NCBI GenBank assembly: GCA_024734555.1
Contig: JANPWX010000108.1
Location: forward strand, 599,756 to 663,755
Direction of reading: 5' to 3'
DNA: 64,000 nucleotides
From: Trochalopteron elliotii
Taxonomy: Eukaryota > Chordata > Aves > Passeriformes > Leiothrichidae
In this document: positions 1 through 13,100 of the stretch, in pieces
Position numbering within the stretch: position 1 is the first letter of the stretch
Layout: the number at the start of each line of letters is the position of its first letter
Notes under the pieces: generated by a model
The model's input: only the letters and a program-made list of their open reading frames with translations
Told to the model about the DNA's origin: nothing
Database searches by the model: none
Made by a program: the position numbers and the translations under genes

Positions 1-2330
1 CTCTTGCCTCAGTTGGCACTGTGGGAAAATATTAGGGCACATTATGAAAGTGTATTTGTACCAGACAAAACTGAATGAGAAGCGGTGCTCTGAAGCACTG
101 TGAGGCTGGAGAGTCCTGAGTTCTGGAAAGAATCAAGTGCCTCCACTTTTCTTTCCGCCACCACACACACTTTCTGCATTGTCTTCTCTGATCTTGCCTA
201 TGAATCAGTCTCTCTTACCTTTGCTAGAAAAGTACACTGATCTACTGCAAAATATTGCTGTGTCTTTTGTGTAACCACGAGCCTCTCTGTTTATATCCCT
301 CTCATAGATTTTTATGGCTTCTGTGGATTTTGCTAGCTTTCTGTTCTTTTGCAAGTTTGCAGACAAACCTTTATTTTCTAGAGGTCTCACCTGCAGAATA
401 CACACAGGGTCCTGTACTTTTCCTCATAGACTGCCCAACAATTTTGCTGTTGTTGAACCATTCCCAGCTGTGGATGAAGGGAATGAGGCAGACTCCTGCA
501 GAGTCTGACTCAGTGACAGACAAGTGGTATTGTGGTGCCTGTGGCCTGTCGGGAGGTTTTGCAAAACTTCCAGGCTCTGAGCACTAATTTCACTTCAGAA
601 AGTCTTGAAGAACTGGAATTTCTCACCTAAACTGGGTTTCATGAGGGCTTCCAGAAACCTGCTGGTTTATGGGGCGTCATTTTTAATAATAAGCTCAGGA
701 AATTCCAAAGCAGTAGAAGAATCCTAATGAAGCACCAATCTCTTTGGAATTGCCTGACCAACTAGAGCTCAGTCACTGGCAGCATCCCAGTTCAAGTAGT
801 GGGGAAGAAAAATCTATTTAAACTTAACTGACACGAATTAAGACAAGATGCATTAATAATAACTGTCAATAAAATACTAAGAAAAATAGACCATGACACT
901 TGGTATCAGTTTTTAGTGCCATTAAAAGTGTGAGAGATGAAGATGGATGAATGGGTGTAATATACTTAGTTTTGCAAAATATTTTATATGGTCTGAGTAT
1001 TGTACTTCATAAAACAACCTGCCTAAGCATAGTGATATGTAAGTCAGCTAGCTAAAATTTTTCATGAGGTAGTAAACTGTCACCAGATGAGGAAAGTTTT
1101 ATATTGCACATGCACTTGGTAGCAGACTTCATGCTTTTCCCCATTTTCTTCAGTATTGTTAGTAATATTCACCATTTAATTTCTATTTGTGAAGCATGAG
1201 TCTAATCCAGAAATATATGCTGAGTTAGAGCATGAGAATTCTCATCAAACCCAATTGGATTCCCACTAATAGGCTAAAGAACACAAAATTTAAATTGCTC
1301 AGATGCCAAGAAGTGAATGAGTGATAAAGGATTCTGCAGAACTGCAGGCCTGAATGCTTTTATCTTGGAGCATTTGTATATGCATGCCATGAGTAAAGTA
1401 TTCTGACTAATCATGTTGTTCTCTGATAATTTGTTACAGTCTTACTGTTAGCTGAATATATCTTTCCCCCGATAACTCTCCTGGAAAACTAAGATGAAGT
1501 TAGTCTTTTATCATTATCTCAAGTTTGTCTTTCCAAATGCTTTTATTATAGTGATTTTGGAAGCAAGCAGATTAAGGCAGAGATACTATAGAACTGTTGT
1601 ACAAAATAGTATTGTCAAATACCATGTAAGTGAATTTAGGTATTATCATAAATATCTTAGAGATAATTTAGGACTAAATAAAAAGAAGTAAATCAGTTCT
1701 TGAGCCCTAGGGCACTTTTCAATAGTAATAGTTACAAATCAGAATGATAGCCTGAAACAGCCACTGATTTTTCCTCTTAATCAAATAAGATCAGAACCAA
1801 ACCATCATGCCAGTAGAAAAAGCAAAATTTAATTAGCTTATCTAACAGTGTCATTTAGTGAATCAAAAGCTTTGAAAGGTCAATGAATTTTACCCTTATC
1901 ATCTCATTATCTTCCATCACTAACAAGATATCATTAAGCAACTTCATGTGAGCCGTTAATGTCGCAGCAGCCAGTAGCACTGCTGTAATTTAAAGGGAAA
2001 ATCCAGGCTGTTTTTAAATATTTATTTTTATTGAATTTTTCATTCACAGAATGCTCCTAAAGGTCACTGGGAAAAGGAAAACAAACACAGTATTTCTATA
2101 TTATTTCCACTTTTTATTGTTATTATTACTGAAAAGAAATAGTAGAGCTTTTTTAATAATCCCAGTTGCTCGGGCATACATACATCACAAAATACATCTG
2201 CAAGACTATACAGAGCACTGCAGCTTAAATGCTTTATTGTAGTACCACTAATATGAGTACAATCCCCATGTAATATCCAACATTATGACTTGTGTCTCTA
2301 CAAAACCAGTGGAGAACAGTGATTATTTGC
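1..2330. other. Unannotated AT-rich stretch
   Basis: I see no gene, repeat family or RNA here. Open frames are short (longest 110 codons, without a convincing start) and overlap in several frames, as expected by chance. The composition is ordinary AT-rich non-coding DNA. An octamer-type ATTTGCAT sits just upstream of the CR1 copy near 2,325, but such sites are common by chance. Confidence 0.6.
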
Positions 2331-2668
2331 ATACATCAGGGGTCAGTATTGGGACTGGCACTGTTTAGTGTCTTTGTCGGCACCATGGACTGTGAGCTTG
2401 AGTGCAGCCTCAGCAAATTGTAGTGATAAGACAAGGAGAAATAGCTTCAATCTGGATTTGGATTAGCTATAAGGAAGAAATTCTTCACTATAAGTGTGGT
2501 GAGAGACTTAAAAAAGTTGCCCAGAAAGTTATGAAATCCCATCCATGGAAGCTTTCAAGGCCAGGTTGACTGAAGCATTGGAAGATGCCCACGGCAGAGG
2601 GTCTAGAACTAAAGGATCTTTAAGGTCCCTTCCAACAAAAATTATTCTACAATTCTATGGTTCTATGA
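2331..2668 (+). mobile_element. CR1 LINE fragment with reverse-transcriptase tail and internal deletion
   Basis: The first part (about 2,334-2,430) translates in one frame to a peptide beginning HQGSVLGLALF and continuing FVGTMDCELECSLSK. This matches the conserved C-terminal part of the CR1 reverse transcriptase and then runs into two stops. The second part (about 2,430-2,668) is the CR1 3' region: the stretch encoding the 'agaaattcttcac' block, the 'ttgcccagaaag' block, and a 3' end with repeated TTCTATG-type octamers. The middle segment expected between these parts is missing, so the copy is internally deleted as well as 5'-truncated. It is non-functional. Family assignment is from recalled CR1 consensus; the subfamily was not determined. 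Confidence 0.85.
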
Positions 2669-3660
2669 AAACCATTTCAGAGGCCTTTGTCCCATACTTG
2701 CACAGGCAAGTTCACCTTCCACTGCAAAGTACCTTCCTATCCCACACCACATGGTCTGTTTTATAAATGTGACCAGTGAAAACAGCAGGGCTCAAAAAGC
2801 AACTACTGTGTGCACTGAAGGTCATTTCACTGCTCTGCTTTAGAGCACAGATACGCAAACTCTTGAACAAATCCATCTGAGAGGGCAGCAACCTGCAGTG
2901 AGGCAAAAGTCTGTGGTGGGAACCTCTCACTACTGATTTGCCTTCAGAGTAATTCCAATGAAGAACTGCACCCTGGAAAGTAATTTTGTGGAGTTACACT
3001 GAGCACTGCTGTAAGGCAAATAGTAGCACATTAGTTAAAATAATTTGTTTACATTCCCTAAAATCAATGGAATTTTAGGATTTGCTCTTCTAATAGCATA
3101 GAGGGAAGGTAAATAAAATAACTTGCTGAGGTTATCTCCATCAGATTGTGATCATTTTAACATAAGTCAAGTCTGGAGCCTAAACTACCTACTGCTGTCC
3201 CACTGAGAAGCTGTAAAGATTTCTAAAAATACATGCTCTTAGCTGAAAAACCACATGTGCTTCAGCTGAGATCTTTCTCCCCGCCCCCCCCCCCCCCCCT
3301 TATTTATTGCATCTATCTGCTTTAAATTGATTTTGCTATCTTTTGTTCATAGAGAGCTAAAAAAAGGGCTAAAGGAATTCACATACCTTACATTATGCTG
3401 CTGCAGAGTTTATGTGGCAATCCTTCATTGTGAAAGGATGCAGGCTTTACAGAATCAGAAATCTTAGCTACAATGGAAGTTATCTCTCAAAAAAAACAAG
3501 ATCAGCAGTTTTAGACTAGATAAGAACTTTTCAGATAGGAGGCAGCATACCCTGGCTGATAGCAGAAAATATCTGAGTCTCTGAGACAGGTGATGAGGCA
3601 GAGAAGGGTGAGTAAACATTCTTCCTGAACCTATTCACTGTTGTTATTGCCACAACTATC
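2669..3660. other. Unannotated stretch with a C16 homopolymer
   Basis: No gene is recognised. The only distinctive element is an uninterrupted run of 16 C at 3,284-3,299, preceded by CCCCG. Otherwise the sequence is AT-rich and non-repetitive. Confidence 0.55.
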
Positions 3661-3662
3661 TC

Positions 3663-4023
3663 TGCTCACTTTCCATGTCCATTCCTTGGGCAGATTTTTC
3701 CTCTGAACCAGCTTTTCACGCCCCCACCAGGCCCCAGAAAATGAGAACTATGCCTGTTTCTGCAGATGTGGGAGCAAGTGGTTTTCTTGCTGGCTTTTTG
3801 CTCTAGCAGCCGCTGCTGCTTCACCATCTGCTGCACCTCTTTTGTGTCTCCAAGCAGCTGTAAGTAAAGCTGCTGCATTCAGTTCACATTCCAAGTTCTT
3901 CTTAGCAACCACCAAGGCTAAAAAAAAAAAATCTTTTAATGAGACCTGAGATTCTGCAGTCACTGCAGCCATGCTAGACATATGCCTCATTGACATGACT
4001 TGGACATCCAGGGGTCTACCCAA
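3663..4023 (-). other. GCA/CAG-rich open island, possible exon (unrecognised)
   Basis: On the minus strand two overlapping frames stay open. One is 91 codons (3,748-4,023). The other is about 65 codons, running from a possible acceptor (a 'ttacttacag' tract ending near 3,859) to a stop at about 3,666. Both cover a locally GC-rich block with several GCA/CAG triplets. The second frame would give a Q/K/E-rich, coiled-coil-like peptide containing EVQQMVKQQRLLEQK. I recognise no family. The triplet-rich composition can produce open frames by itself, so this is weak. Confidence 0.12.
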
Positions 4024-4915
4024 ACCATGGTAAAAAGGAACTGAGTGAGAGGCAAAACAGGTAATTAGAAATTTTCCAGCTAAGCAGACTTTTTTTTTCT
4101 CTTGTTGAGAAATGCTGTTTTCCTGAAACTGAAAGGCAAGTTTTCAGGGAAGGTAAGCAGCCAGGTCACTGAAGCTGTGTCCCAGCAACAGAAGAGACTT
4201 GGATTCAATCCTTTTCCTACCTAGCAGCCTGGGAGGTGTGGTACTCTGAGCTATTCCTTAGTCCATCAGTTTCCCACCTCAGCTGCCTATCATTGCAATA
4301 CTACCAGGAATAGGCAAGAATGTAAGCTATGGGGCTTTATGAGGTGAGATTTAGCCATTTTATTGCTTGCAAGCCAGGAATAGCTAAATGGCACTGGACA
4401 ACAATAAGAACTTTTCTACTAGTTAAACATTAAAAGGTTAATCTCCAGACTACAAATCCATAGGGTCTGGGTTGATAACTTTAGGAATTTTAATAGAGGA
4501 ATTGTATGAGACAGTCTGTTTAAAAGCATTCACTAATGGTATGCATAGAAGTGTGATATGGTTTTTCAAGAATGTTTTTACCATCTCTGCCACACAAAAT
4601 ATAGTAGTATTGGTGTTCATGGAATACAGGAGTCTCAGGACCACACTTTCAAGCCAGAACACTTATTTTTGCCTGTGTCATGTTGTGCCAGATCTCACAA
4701 ATAATAGAAGTGAAAGCTAAAGTCCCATTTTTCTCAGACGTACACAAACTGCCTTTTGAACACATGAATTTGTTTGTTTGCATAAGCAAACAGCAAAAAG
4801 AAAGAAATAAAAATGTAAGTCATTGAACTAAAGAATAAAGAGTCTGAGAGAGCCTATAAGTGAGTGATCTTTCAACCTTGCTAGTGCTTTTGACAAAAGA
4901 GATTAAACTACTTTT
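4024..4915. other. Unannotated stretch
   Basis: I see no gene or repeat family. Two antisense-overlapping open frames near 4,450-4,720 are mirror images of the same sequence and look like chance. Confidence 0.55.
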
Positions 4916-5189
4916 ATCAATAATCTACCGATTAGGGTTGATGTTAATATGTTAAAAACAGACCATAGCAGCCCCAGAGGAAGTGTAATGATCAATTGTG
5001 GCAATAATCCACAAATTAAAGATCTCTAATAGTATGCATTCACTTGACAGACTGCAAGGGTTTTAAATGAGTGTTGCATTTTATCATGCCAATGATCCAT
5101 GGATTAAGGGTTTACATTTATATAGCACATTGTAATGGCTTTGAGGAAGCTATTAGGGTCTATCATATCAATGATCCATGAATAATGAG
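4916..5189. repeat. Spaced degenerate repeat of an AATNATCC / GGATTA motif
   Basis: Four copies of a related 20-bp block occur at 4,916-4,937, 5,001-5,021, 5,088-5,110 and 5,168-5,189. Their AATAATC/AATGATCC cores start at 4,919, 5,003, 5,091 and 5,170, that is 84, 88 and 79 bp apart. The third copy contains the palindrome ATCCATGGAT followed by GGATTA; the fourth repeats CAATGATCCATG. TAATCC/GGATTA is the binding core of bicoid-class (Otx/Crx/Pitx) homeodomains. This could be a decayed tandem repeat or a homotypic cluster of binding sites. The sequence between cores is only weakly similar. Confidence 0.4.
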
Positions 5190-8100
5190 AGTTGTTGGAT
5201 AAGTATCTTTCAGCCATGATGCAGTGCCTCAAGGATGTTTTAGCATGGTTTAAGGTTTAGCAAGTGTAATATACTTTATGTAGCACTTCTTTTTGTAGCA
5301 CTTGTATTTACACAGTGACTAAAAACAGTATACAAAACATACAAAGGCAGAAAGAAGAAGCACTGGTTCAAGGGGAAAATAATAGTTTGTTTTTCTTTAG
5401 TGCCTGAGATCAGTTTCTGGCAGCAATAATCTCTTACTCCCTGCTTAGTGTAAATTCATGTGGTGCTTATAATATCACTGCAATCAAAAGCATGTAGGAC
5501 ACAGGCTAGCTTTGCAGCATGATGGTAATCAAGGATGTCATCAAGGTGGGATCAACAGTTATGAGGGGTTGGGTAACCTCCTAATAGTGATTCAAACAGG
5601 GACTGTTCAGTGTTATGTGAGTCCCATTCTATTTCATTTTGAAATATTCTGACGGCTCTTGATGCTCAGAGATATACAAAACTGCGGCTTTCTAATGAAG
5701 TCTTCCCAATGTCTGCACAAGGATTTAAAAGTCATCATTATCTTTAAAACAAACCTTGATCAAGTATCATCTCTTCCCATCAGTGTCTAAATCATGGAAG
5801 TCTTTGAAGTTCATGATTTTGAGCATGATTGAAGGAATAAGAGACAAAAATACTTCATACATTAAAAATACTTTCTGAAAATGTCTAAACTAATGTGGCA
5901 CTGTTTATGAAAATGATTGTTCCAAGATTCTTCCATCTGTCCCAAGTTGATTCTTCCTCAGCAATTATCTCCTCCTTTACAAGATCACCTCAAAGACAGT
6001 GTACTCTTGGCCCTGAGAACATGTGATGAGGGAGGAAGGAGACACTCCCTGCCTGTTCATGGCTTGGCATATTTCTCAGTGCTGTCATATTTCTCAGTGA
6101 CTGCTTGTCTCAATGTCTATGGATGCTCTCGGGAGAGAAGGGCATCTTTTCCACAGGATACAGCTGGAGGGGTGAGGAAAGGGGACAGGAGAAGGAGCTG
6201 TAAAAAACATCCCCATCCCAGCTTGTTGCCACATCCAACTCTTTTTGGCAGGACAAAACAGAGAAAGCATTTCCTGCTGTGGCTATTGCCTTTATGGGTT
6301 ACTGCAGTCTGGCTGCAGTCATGTACAGACAACTGCAGCCCACTGGTTTGCAGCACTGGGAGCCAGCCTCTGCAGCTGCTAACTTGGCCCAAATTTGAGG
6401 GTAACTTCTTCAGACAGTGTATAAGGAAATTTGAGTAGAGATCAAACAAGCTGTAATGCGAGTGCTGGCGAATTCACGAGCACAGCATGTAGTGACTCCT
6501 ACAGTCAGCAAGTCTTAGTTCAAGCTCCGTTCAGAGCAGTGTAAATACCCCTGTTCCCATCACAGGGGTTTATCCAGATGGAAAGTTATAGTTACAGGTC
6601 CAGGGAAACACAGCCTCTCTTTTACAGTCAGCATTGGGAAACAGGAGACAACTTCATCCAGCTTTTCTGGTGGACATTCCAGGTGCTTTCTGCCAATAGT
6701 TGCAAACCACAAAATTCATACCTCTGGTTAGCCATTGGATCTGCATTTTCTCCCTCGTCTTTGTAGCTGGATTTATTGATCCTTGCAGGGCAGATGAACC
6801 AGTTGTAGGGGTATCACTCTAGTCTCTAAATCTAATGAACAGCCCATAGAGCTGGGGATTTGGCCAGCAGAGCCTCATACAAGGATTTGTTTTCCCTCCA
6901 CCTCACAACACACCTTTTTTTCTTCTTCTTCTTCTTCCTAATTAAATGGAAAGGCATCACAGCCAACGTCTTGAACTGCTGGTAAAATAAATTTTCTAAG
7001 TGCTACCTAAAATAATTAAAATATGTGATTGTTGGTGAAAGAAAAAGAAAGACATATAATCTCCCAGTGTTTAGAAAGGCTCTTTATTACAATTTCACAT
7101 ATTAATTTCTCTTTTTCAAATAATTTCTGATGTAATAGCAACTTTTCTCTTCAGTCTTTGTCTGCTTTACCAGTTAGGTCTTAAGTAAAGCCACAGAACT
7201 GAATTTGTGCTACTACTGATTTTTTCTGTGGGTAGGAATGTAAAGCCATAAATACAGGATTGTAAATTCATCACACCACCAAGCTAAGATGTAGGGTAAT
7301 GAGGGAGAACAATGCTATTCAGACACCAATAACTTCAACAATATCTAGTGCAATGTAGAATATTACAGGGAGAGAAAATTGCTTTTTGTGCAGGTATTCT
7401 CTTTTCAGAGAAATCTAATTGATATGTATAGTAAGAAAAAATATGAAAACCTTCAAAAATATGCTGATCTTTTGCTACTGTCACCAGCAGGAACTTACAC
7501 CCCAAAATACAGGGAACATGTGCATGAAGGGCATGGAAATGCAATTCAAATGTGGCAAAGACAAAGGAAGAAGGAGTTCAGGGAAACCTCAACCTGCATT
7601 ACCATCTGTCACCTGGCCTCCTGGCTCAAGGGTGGAAGCTAGAACCAGTAACAGAGCTGAGCTCTTTAAAAAGCATGGTATGGAATGTATTCTAAGGTTC
7701 CAAGGTCAATAGATGGTAAGCTTGAATTTTGTGCCAAGTGTGCAGGCTTCCTTGTGCCTTCTGAAAAGATCCAAAGTGACTGGTTCACATGAGCATCTGA
7801 AATAGAAGTACAAAAAATGAAATTGAGAAACAGCCCACAGAGGAGAATATGCAATTAACTTCTCAATTTTCTATGGAAAGGTCCTTAGAAATAGGCTGGA
7901 ATTAGACTTCATACAATTTCTGTAGACAGACACAGCATCAGTTCAAAGGTAGAGAATTGTTTTGTTTTTTTTTTTTTCCAGGACTTGTCAGGATTTTGAT
8001 GATAGAGGGAATGCTGGGCCAAAATTCTTTGACACTGAAAAAGAGCCAAAGCTGGGTCACCTACCAGTTGGGTCAGTCCTCCGTGCTGCTGTGGAAAAGT

Positions 8101-8565
8101 TAAAAGGGGCATGAAATTTATCCTGTGAATAACCTGCTCCTGTGGTCATGCTCAGAGCATGACAAATGAATCAGGGGATTTAGGGAGAGAAACAGTTTCC
8201 GGATCTTGACTAAGCTAAGTCAACAGGATATTTGAACTATAGTTTTGTCTGTATGCTTGAATACAAGATTGCATGTGTCTGGAAGATTTAAGGTCCATAG
8301 ATACTTATCTAGTGTGACTAGAGTGCAGGAGAACTGAATTATATGTTCATTCATTTGGATTCAGATGTGTTGGCACTTAATAAATAACCAAACTGAATCA
8401 GTTCCTGCATCCTCTTTAATGTATTTTCTTCCCAGTTTTCGGTTTGCACAATAGTGATACAAACACAATCTTGTAAAATCAAGTAAAGAAATCTTGAAAA
8501 CAATTCAGAGAGAAAAAATAAGTTTACCTACTTACTGTGCAGTGACTCGAGATACTGGCCCAGAA
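5190..8565. other. Unannotated stretch with the window's longest open frame and a CTT tract
   Basis: No recognised gene. The longest open frame of the window lies at 5,917-6,438 (plus, 173 codons). It opens with TTG rather than ATG and contains an 18-bp-period duplication of CATATTTCTCAGTG (6,068-6,081 and 6,086-6,099), and the antisense strand is open too. I recognise no domain, so I treat it as chance. A (CTT)n tract lies at about 6,914-6,937 and a T-rich run at about 7,960-7,977. Confidence 0.5.
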
Positions 8566-8588
8566 ACACACACACACACACACACACA
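8566..8588. repeat. (AC)n microsatellite
   Basis: About 11 uninterrupted AC units are followed by an A run. This is a simple sequence repeat, probably length-polymorphic. Confidence 0.9.
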
Positions 8589-10151
8589 AAAAGAACACTA
8601 TGTTAAAATAAAATTTTAAAAAAATACAGGCTATTCATTATCATTATTATTATTAATAAATGATAAAATCTTGATGAAAATAAGAATATGCCTTATATAG
8701 ATGTGACAGTCTGCATTGAGGATTATAATTATTATTCTTCAATCAAGTTTAAAGGATTTAATTTTATATGACTGAAATTCCACATTAACATCTAAATAGT
8801 TTATGAAAATATGCCATATCAACAAGTTTTCATTTAGGTGTTTTGCTGAAATAAGGCAAGTTACCTCCACAAATTATTGTGAAAGAGCAGGGTTGTGCTC
8901 ATGAGGGCCCAAACATTGATAAGGTCATTCATGTCAGCTTTCTCTCACTTCCCCTGCCTCTAATTCCATGTCATGCAGTTCTGAGATCTGAAAATGTGCC
9001 AGTAGAATCTCACAAAGGATGTACATGTGTGACTATGTGTGATGGGGGTGAGAGTAGATGTGCTTGGTTAGCATTCCCATGTCTAACCTCTGAAGTTTTA
9101 TTATGTTATCTGGGGTTACCATGAAAAGCTAAAAGTAAAGTGAACTCTGTGTTTGAGAGGAGCTGTTCGAAGGTAAGCAATATCCTATCCATAAAGGGTT
9201 TCTAGTCATTTTAAGACAACAAATTTAAGGTTTTGTTTATATTAACGGGAAAAAGGCCATCTAACTCCACTTAAATGAGTGGGGAAAAGAAGTCCTCTGT
9301 GCCTGGCTTTGCTATAGAGCAGTGTGAGGCAAATAGTCCTTCTCCTGTTTCACAAAAAATAGTTGCAAAGGCATAGTTGAGATGCATTCTTTTCTTTGAA
9401 GATTCACCTCCAGAGGCTGGCCTCTGGGCAGAAGTTATACATAATCAGTTTCACTTGCTGCAGTCTGTGACTCTTGTCTCTTGTCTTTTCTATGTGGGCC
9501 TCTGAAAAGCGTTCAGCTTTTTCTCTGTAGTCCTCTTTTACTGAGTGGAAGACTCAATCTAATGTCTCCTTTTGCTTCTGTAACTCCAGGGTAAGCAAGT
9601 CTTGTTCCTTCAGTCTCTCTTATGTGTTTTGGCATCCAAACTATCCATAAACATCCCTTCACCAGATTCTATCCAGATTGTTGATATTTGTTCTACCCCA
9701 CAATTGGACAGAAAATTGCGGAGATGCCAAATGAAGGTTGATTAGCTCTTCCCTGGTTCTTCTGAATGCAGCCACTGTGTAAGTAGACTTTACAACTTCC
9801 TATTAAAAACACAGGATTTTAAAGTGATGATTCAAGAGGATGTTTTAGCAGGTTTGCCTAACACAAGACAAAATGCAATAGAAAACAGTTTAAAAAATCC
9901 TTGGTCTATTTCATACAGTTTTATAAAATTGCTCAACTAAAAATTTTAAAGCGGAACAGGAGAGAAACTCTTGCTTTCTTAGTTGAAATAGAGGCAATTA
10001 TGTGTGATAGTTTTGTCCCCAAAAACTTTCATGTGCTGGAAATGCATTAGTTATCACATGGATATACAAGCAAATGTATATTCATACAACTTTCATAACA
10101 TTCTTTTCATGAATTTAAATGTTTAGAATATGATTGGTTTGCTGTGAGGTA
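8589..10151. other. Unannotated AT-rich stretch
   Basis: No gene or recognised repeat. ATTATT-rich patches occur at about 8,635-8,660. Open frames are short and without features. Confidence 0.55.
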
Positions 10152-10180
10152 TATATATATACATATATATATTTATATAA
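10152..10180. repeat. Imperfect (TA)n microsatellite
   Basis: An alternating TA tract interrupted by a C and by TTT, followed by TATATAAAG. Simple sequence. Confidence 0.8.
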
Positions 10181-13100
10181 AGCCCAACCTGGGTAGCTTA
10201 ATAAATTCTTTCAATTAAAAAAATCTTAAAATACTATGCCTGGAGATTCCATTGAAATTCCTTTTAATTCATGATCAGGTAATGTACCATAAAAATTAAA
10301 CATTACCCAACAACAAAATAATTATGGTTCATTGCACAGAAAAATGAGCAGGGAGTACAGTTTCTTGATTAGTTAATAATAGCAAAACATTAACTTTCCC
10401 AAGGTCTTTGCTGGATCTGAAAACATTATCCTATTGTACAAAATCCATTTATAAAATGTACTTTCAATGTGTATTCTGAAAGAAAGAATATACAAAATGT
10501 GGATTTCCTGTGTCAACAAGGATACCTGAAGTTCAGTTGTCCTGACACAGTGTGGTGTGCCTCCCTCATACTGAGCTCAACAAGTTTAAGACAAGCACAG
10601 AATCAAACTTGGCAACTCTTACACAAATGTGAAATCCCTCTTCCTGAAGGAAGTTCAAAGACACATAACTCCAATGGATAACTCCTGTGAAAAATTAAAT
10701 ATTCCCCCAAGTAAGCACTGTAGGGGAGGCCATCTAGCCCTGAACATTTTCATCTGCAAAACAATTCCAGTAGTAAGTAAATGAGCATAAAGCTCTCATA
10801 GTCACAACCTAATATGTCTGAATTTGGAATTTTGAGGAGTAAAGGATTGTGAGGGAATCAATATTTTAAGTAAGAAGCTACCGTAATAAATCTCTCTTTC
10901 CCTTTGTTTCCCTCAGGTGACAGATGGCCATGAAGTTATTCACATACTGAACGGTTTTCTTGCTAAAAAAGAACCTGTAGTTTCCCTGAAATTACTAGCA
11001 GGATGAGGTCATACCATACTGAACAGTTTCAGGTGGGGAAAAAACCCTTACTCCTTCATTATGCCCACTGCCCTAAATAGCCTACATGTGAAAAATAGCT
11101 GAAGAGCTATTGATGATGATGGTCTTTCTAAAAAATGCTTATATATTAAGATAACCAGTTACCTAAAGGAGCATATTCCGCTTCCCCTCATACCATTATG
11201 TTATTGAATAACTCTTCATTTCTCCATAGGGTAACTGCTGTTATTTGCATGTTCTTCTAGGTCAGCTGATGAAGTCATCTCTCATAAATTTGAAGAGAAA
11301 AAGCAATCATAAGAATGAAATAACAATTACAGTGCAATAGGGAACAAGAAACTAGATGAGAACAAAGGAAGAAGTGAGGAAGGTTCTGATTCAATGTTTT
11401 ATTTTTATGGCTAATTTGCATGATTTTATAATCACACATTTTCAGTTTTCCATAAGTATGACTTTATCTTTTCTGCAATGTGTTGCCTTCTCAGCCAGGC
11501 TTATCACTGTGATAGAAGATTACTTCAGATGGGTTAAAGATGACAGGGTGCAAGGAAGTGATAAGCTGTCACATATCCAGCATAAGTTTCTCTCTGCTAA
11601 GTCTCAGCCTGTCCCACTGTGAGGCCTTTGAAAAGAGTGGGCATTGTTTCAAAAGACAAGAGCAATCACCCTTCTGCTCAAATTTCTTTTACTGCAGCTG
11701 GTGGGGAACTCTGCCACCACAGGTGAAAGTGTTCTTTCTTTAATGCTGAACAGACATATCTGAATGCAGCCCTATTGATAAAGAAAATGTGTTAGTTGAA
11801 GGCTTAAATACTCTGGATATCTAAACATTCTGAATAATTTAATGGTCTGCAATCTAAACTGTGGCTGCTATTTCGGTTGAACAGGTTATAGCACAGTGAT
11901 GCTCAGGGACAGCCCAGGGCATTTCCTATGCCTCAGTAATCTAGACCATCAGTTTTCAAGAAATTAATATAAAACTCAGATAATAGATAGTTTTGATGTG
12001 ATTATTCTGCAATAGAAATTTATGCCTGTAACAGTGAAAAGAAAGATATCTTGGTTATTTTTAAATGTATAAGGAACTGTAGAGAAAAGTTTTGACGCAA
12101 GACTGTTTATTTGGGTAAAATTTAATTTAGGATTGTTATGGATAGTAATGCATGAGCAACAAGGAAATACATTAATTTCTCCTTGCGCCAATAGGGATAA
12201 AGGTCACAGCAGACCAGTAAATATAAAGCCCAGAGGTGAGAAAGAAGCATATCAACCATGAAATTGTATTAATTCAATAATTAAAGTGAGTCTCAGTTCC
12301 AACACAGGCTTGAGTTCTGTAGCAAAAATGTGACAAAACAATTGGGAATGGCAGTCCATTGCACTTGTATTAATCATCAGGAGAAAAAGTGTTCCAGTAA
12401 ATCAAACGCTTTATGAGCACTACAGTGTATTTAGCCCTGGACCTGATATCATCTCATTAATCAAAGCAATACACAGGGAGTGAAATTTCCACCTGAGTTT
12501 AGTTTTGAGAAAGAGGCAGTGAGAAGTGGTAGAGTCATGTTTTTGTTCCCAGATGCTACAGCAGAGCCAGGCTTTGTAGTGCTTTTCCCAGCAAGGGAAT
12601 GAAAAGAGTGCTGTAGAAGGAAATTAATTATTATCAGGGACATTCCAGATGGAAATCTGTGCAAAATGAGCACATATTAAGGAGTTGAGTGTTTCCTGTT
12701 GATCTTGTTAGTTTCTCTTGTGTTTAAGGGCTTCAAAACTTCTATGGAAATGTAAGTTCCTATTAGGGCTGGGGAGTAATCCAGTATTTGATTTTGCTTT
12801 TTTAATTTTTTCTTAGTTTTCTGTGTGCAATCCCAGAGACATACAACAAAGAGAGAAACTCCCAGATAAAATCAGTAGCCCAGTGGCAGGGATATTAATT
12901 TAAAATCTGGAATTATCTCATGTCCCCATTTCCAATGTAAATCACCTGCCTGAACAAGTGTGTTTTTTCTACATTACTATCATTTACAAAAAACACCAAT
13001 GGATATTTTTGAGGGAGGTTAGAGTAGCCCACAGAGATATGGTTACTGTTCTCCAATGAAATCTGTTGCAAGCAGAGGCAAAATAGGGAGTGAACATCCC

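Noticed and set aside
2545..2766. 73-codon open frame
   Set aside because: Starts inside the CR1 3' region, which is non-coding.
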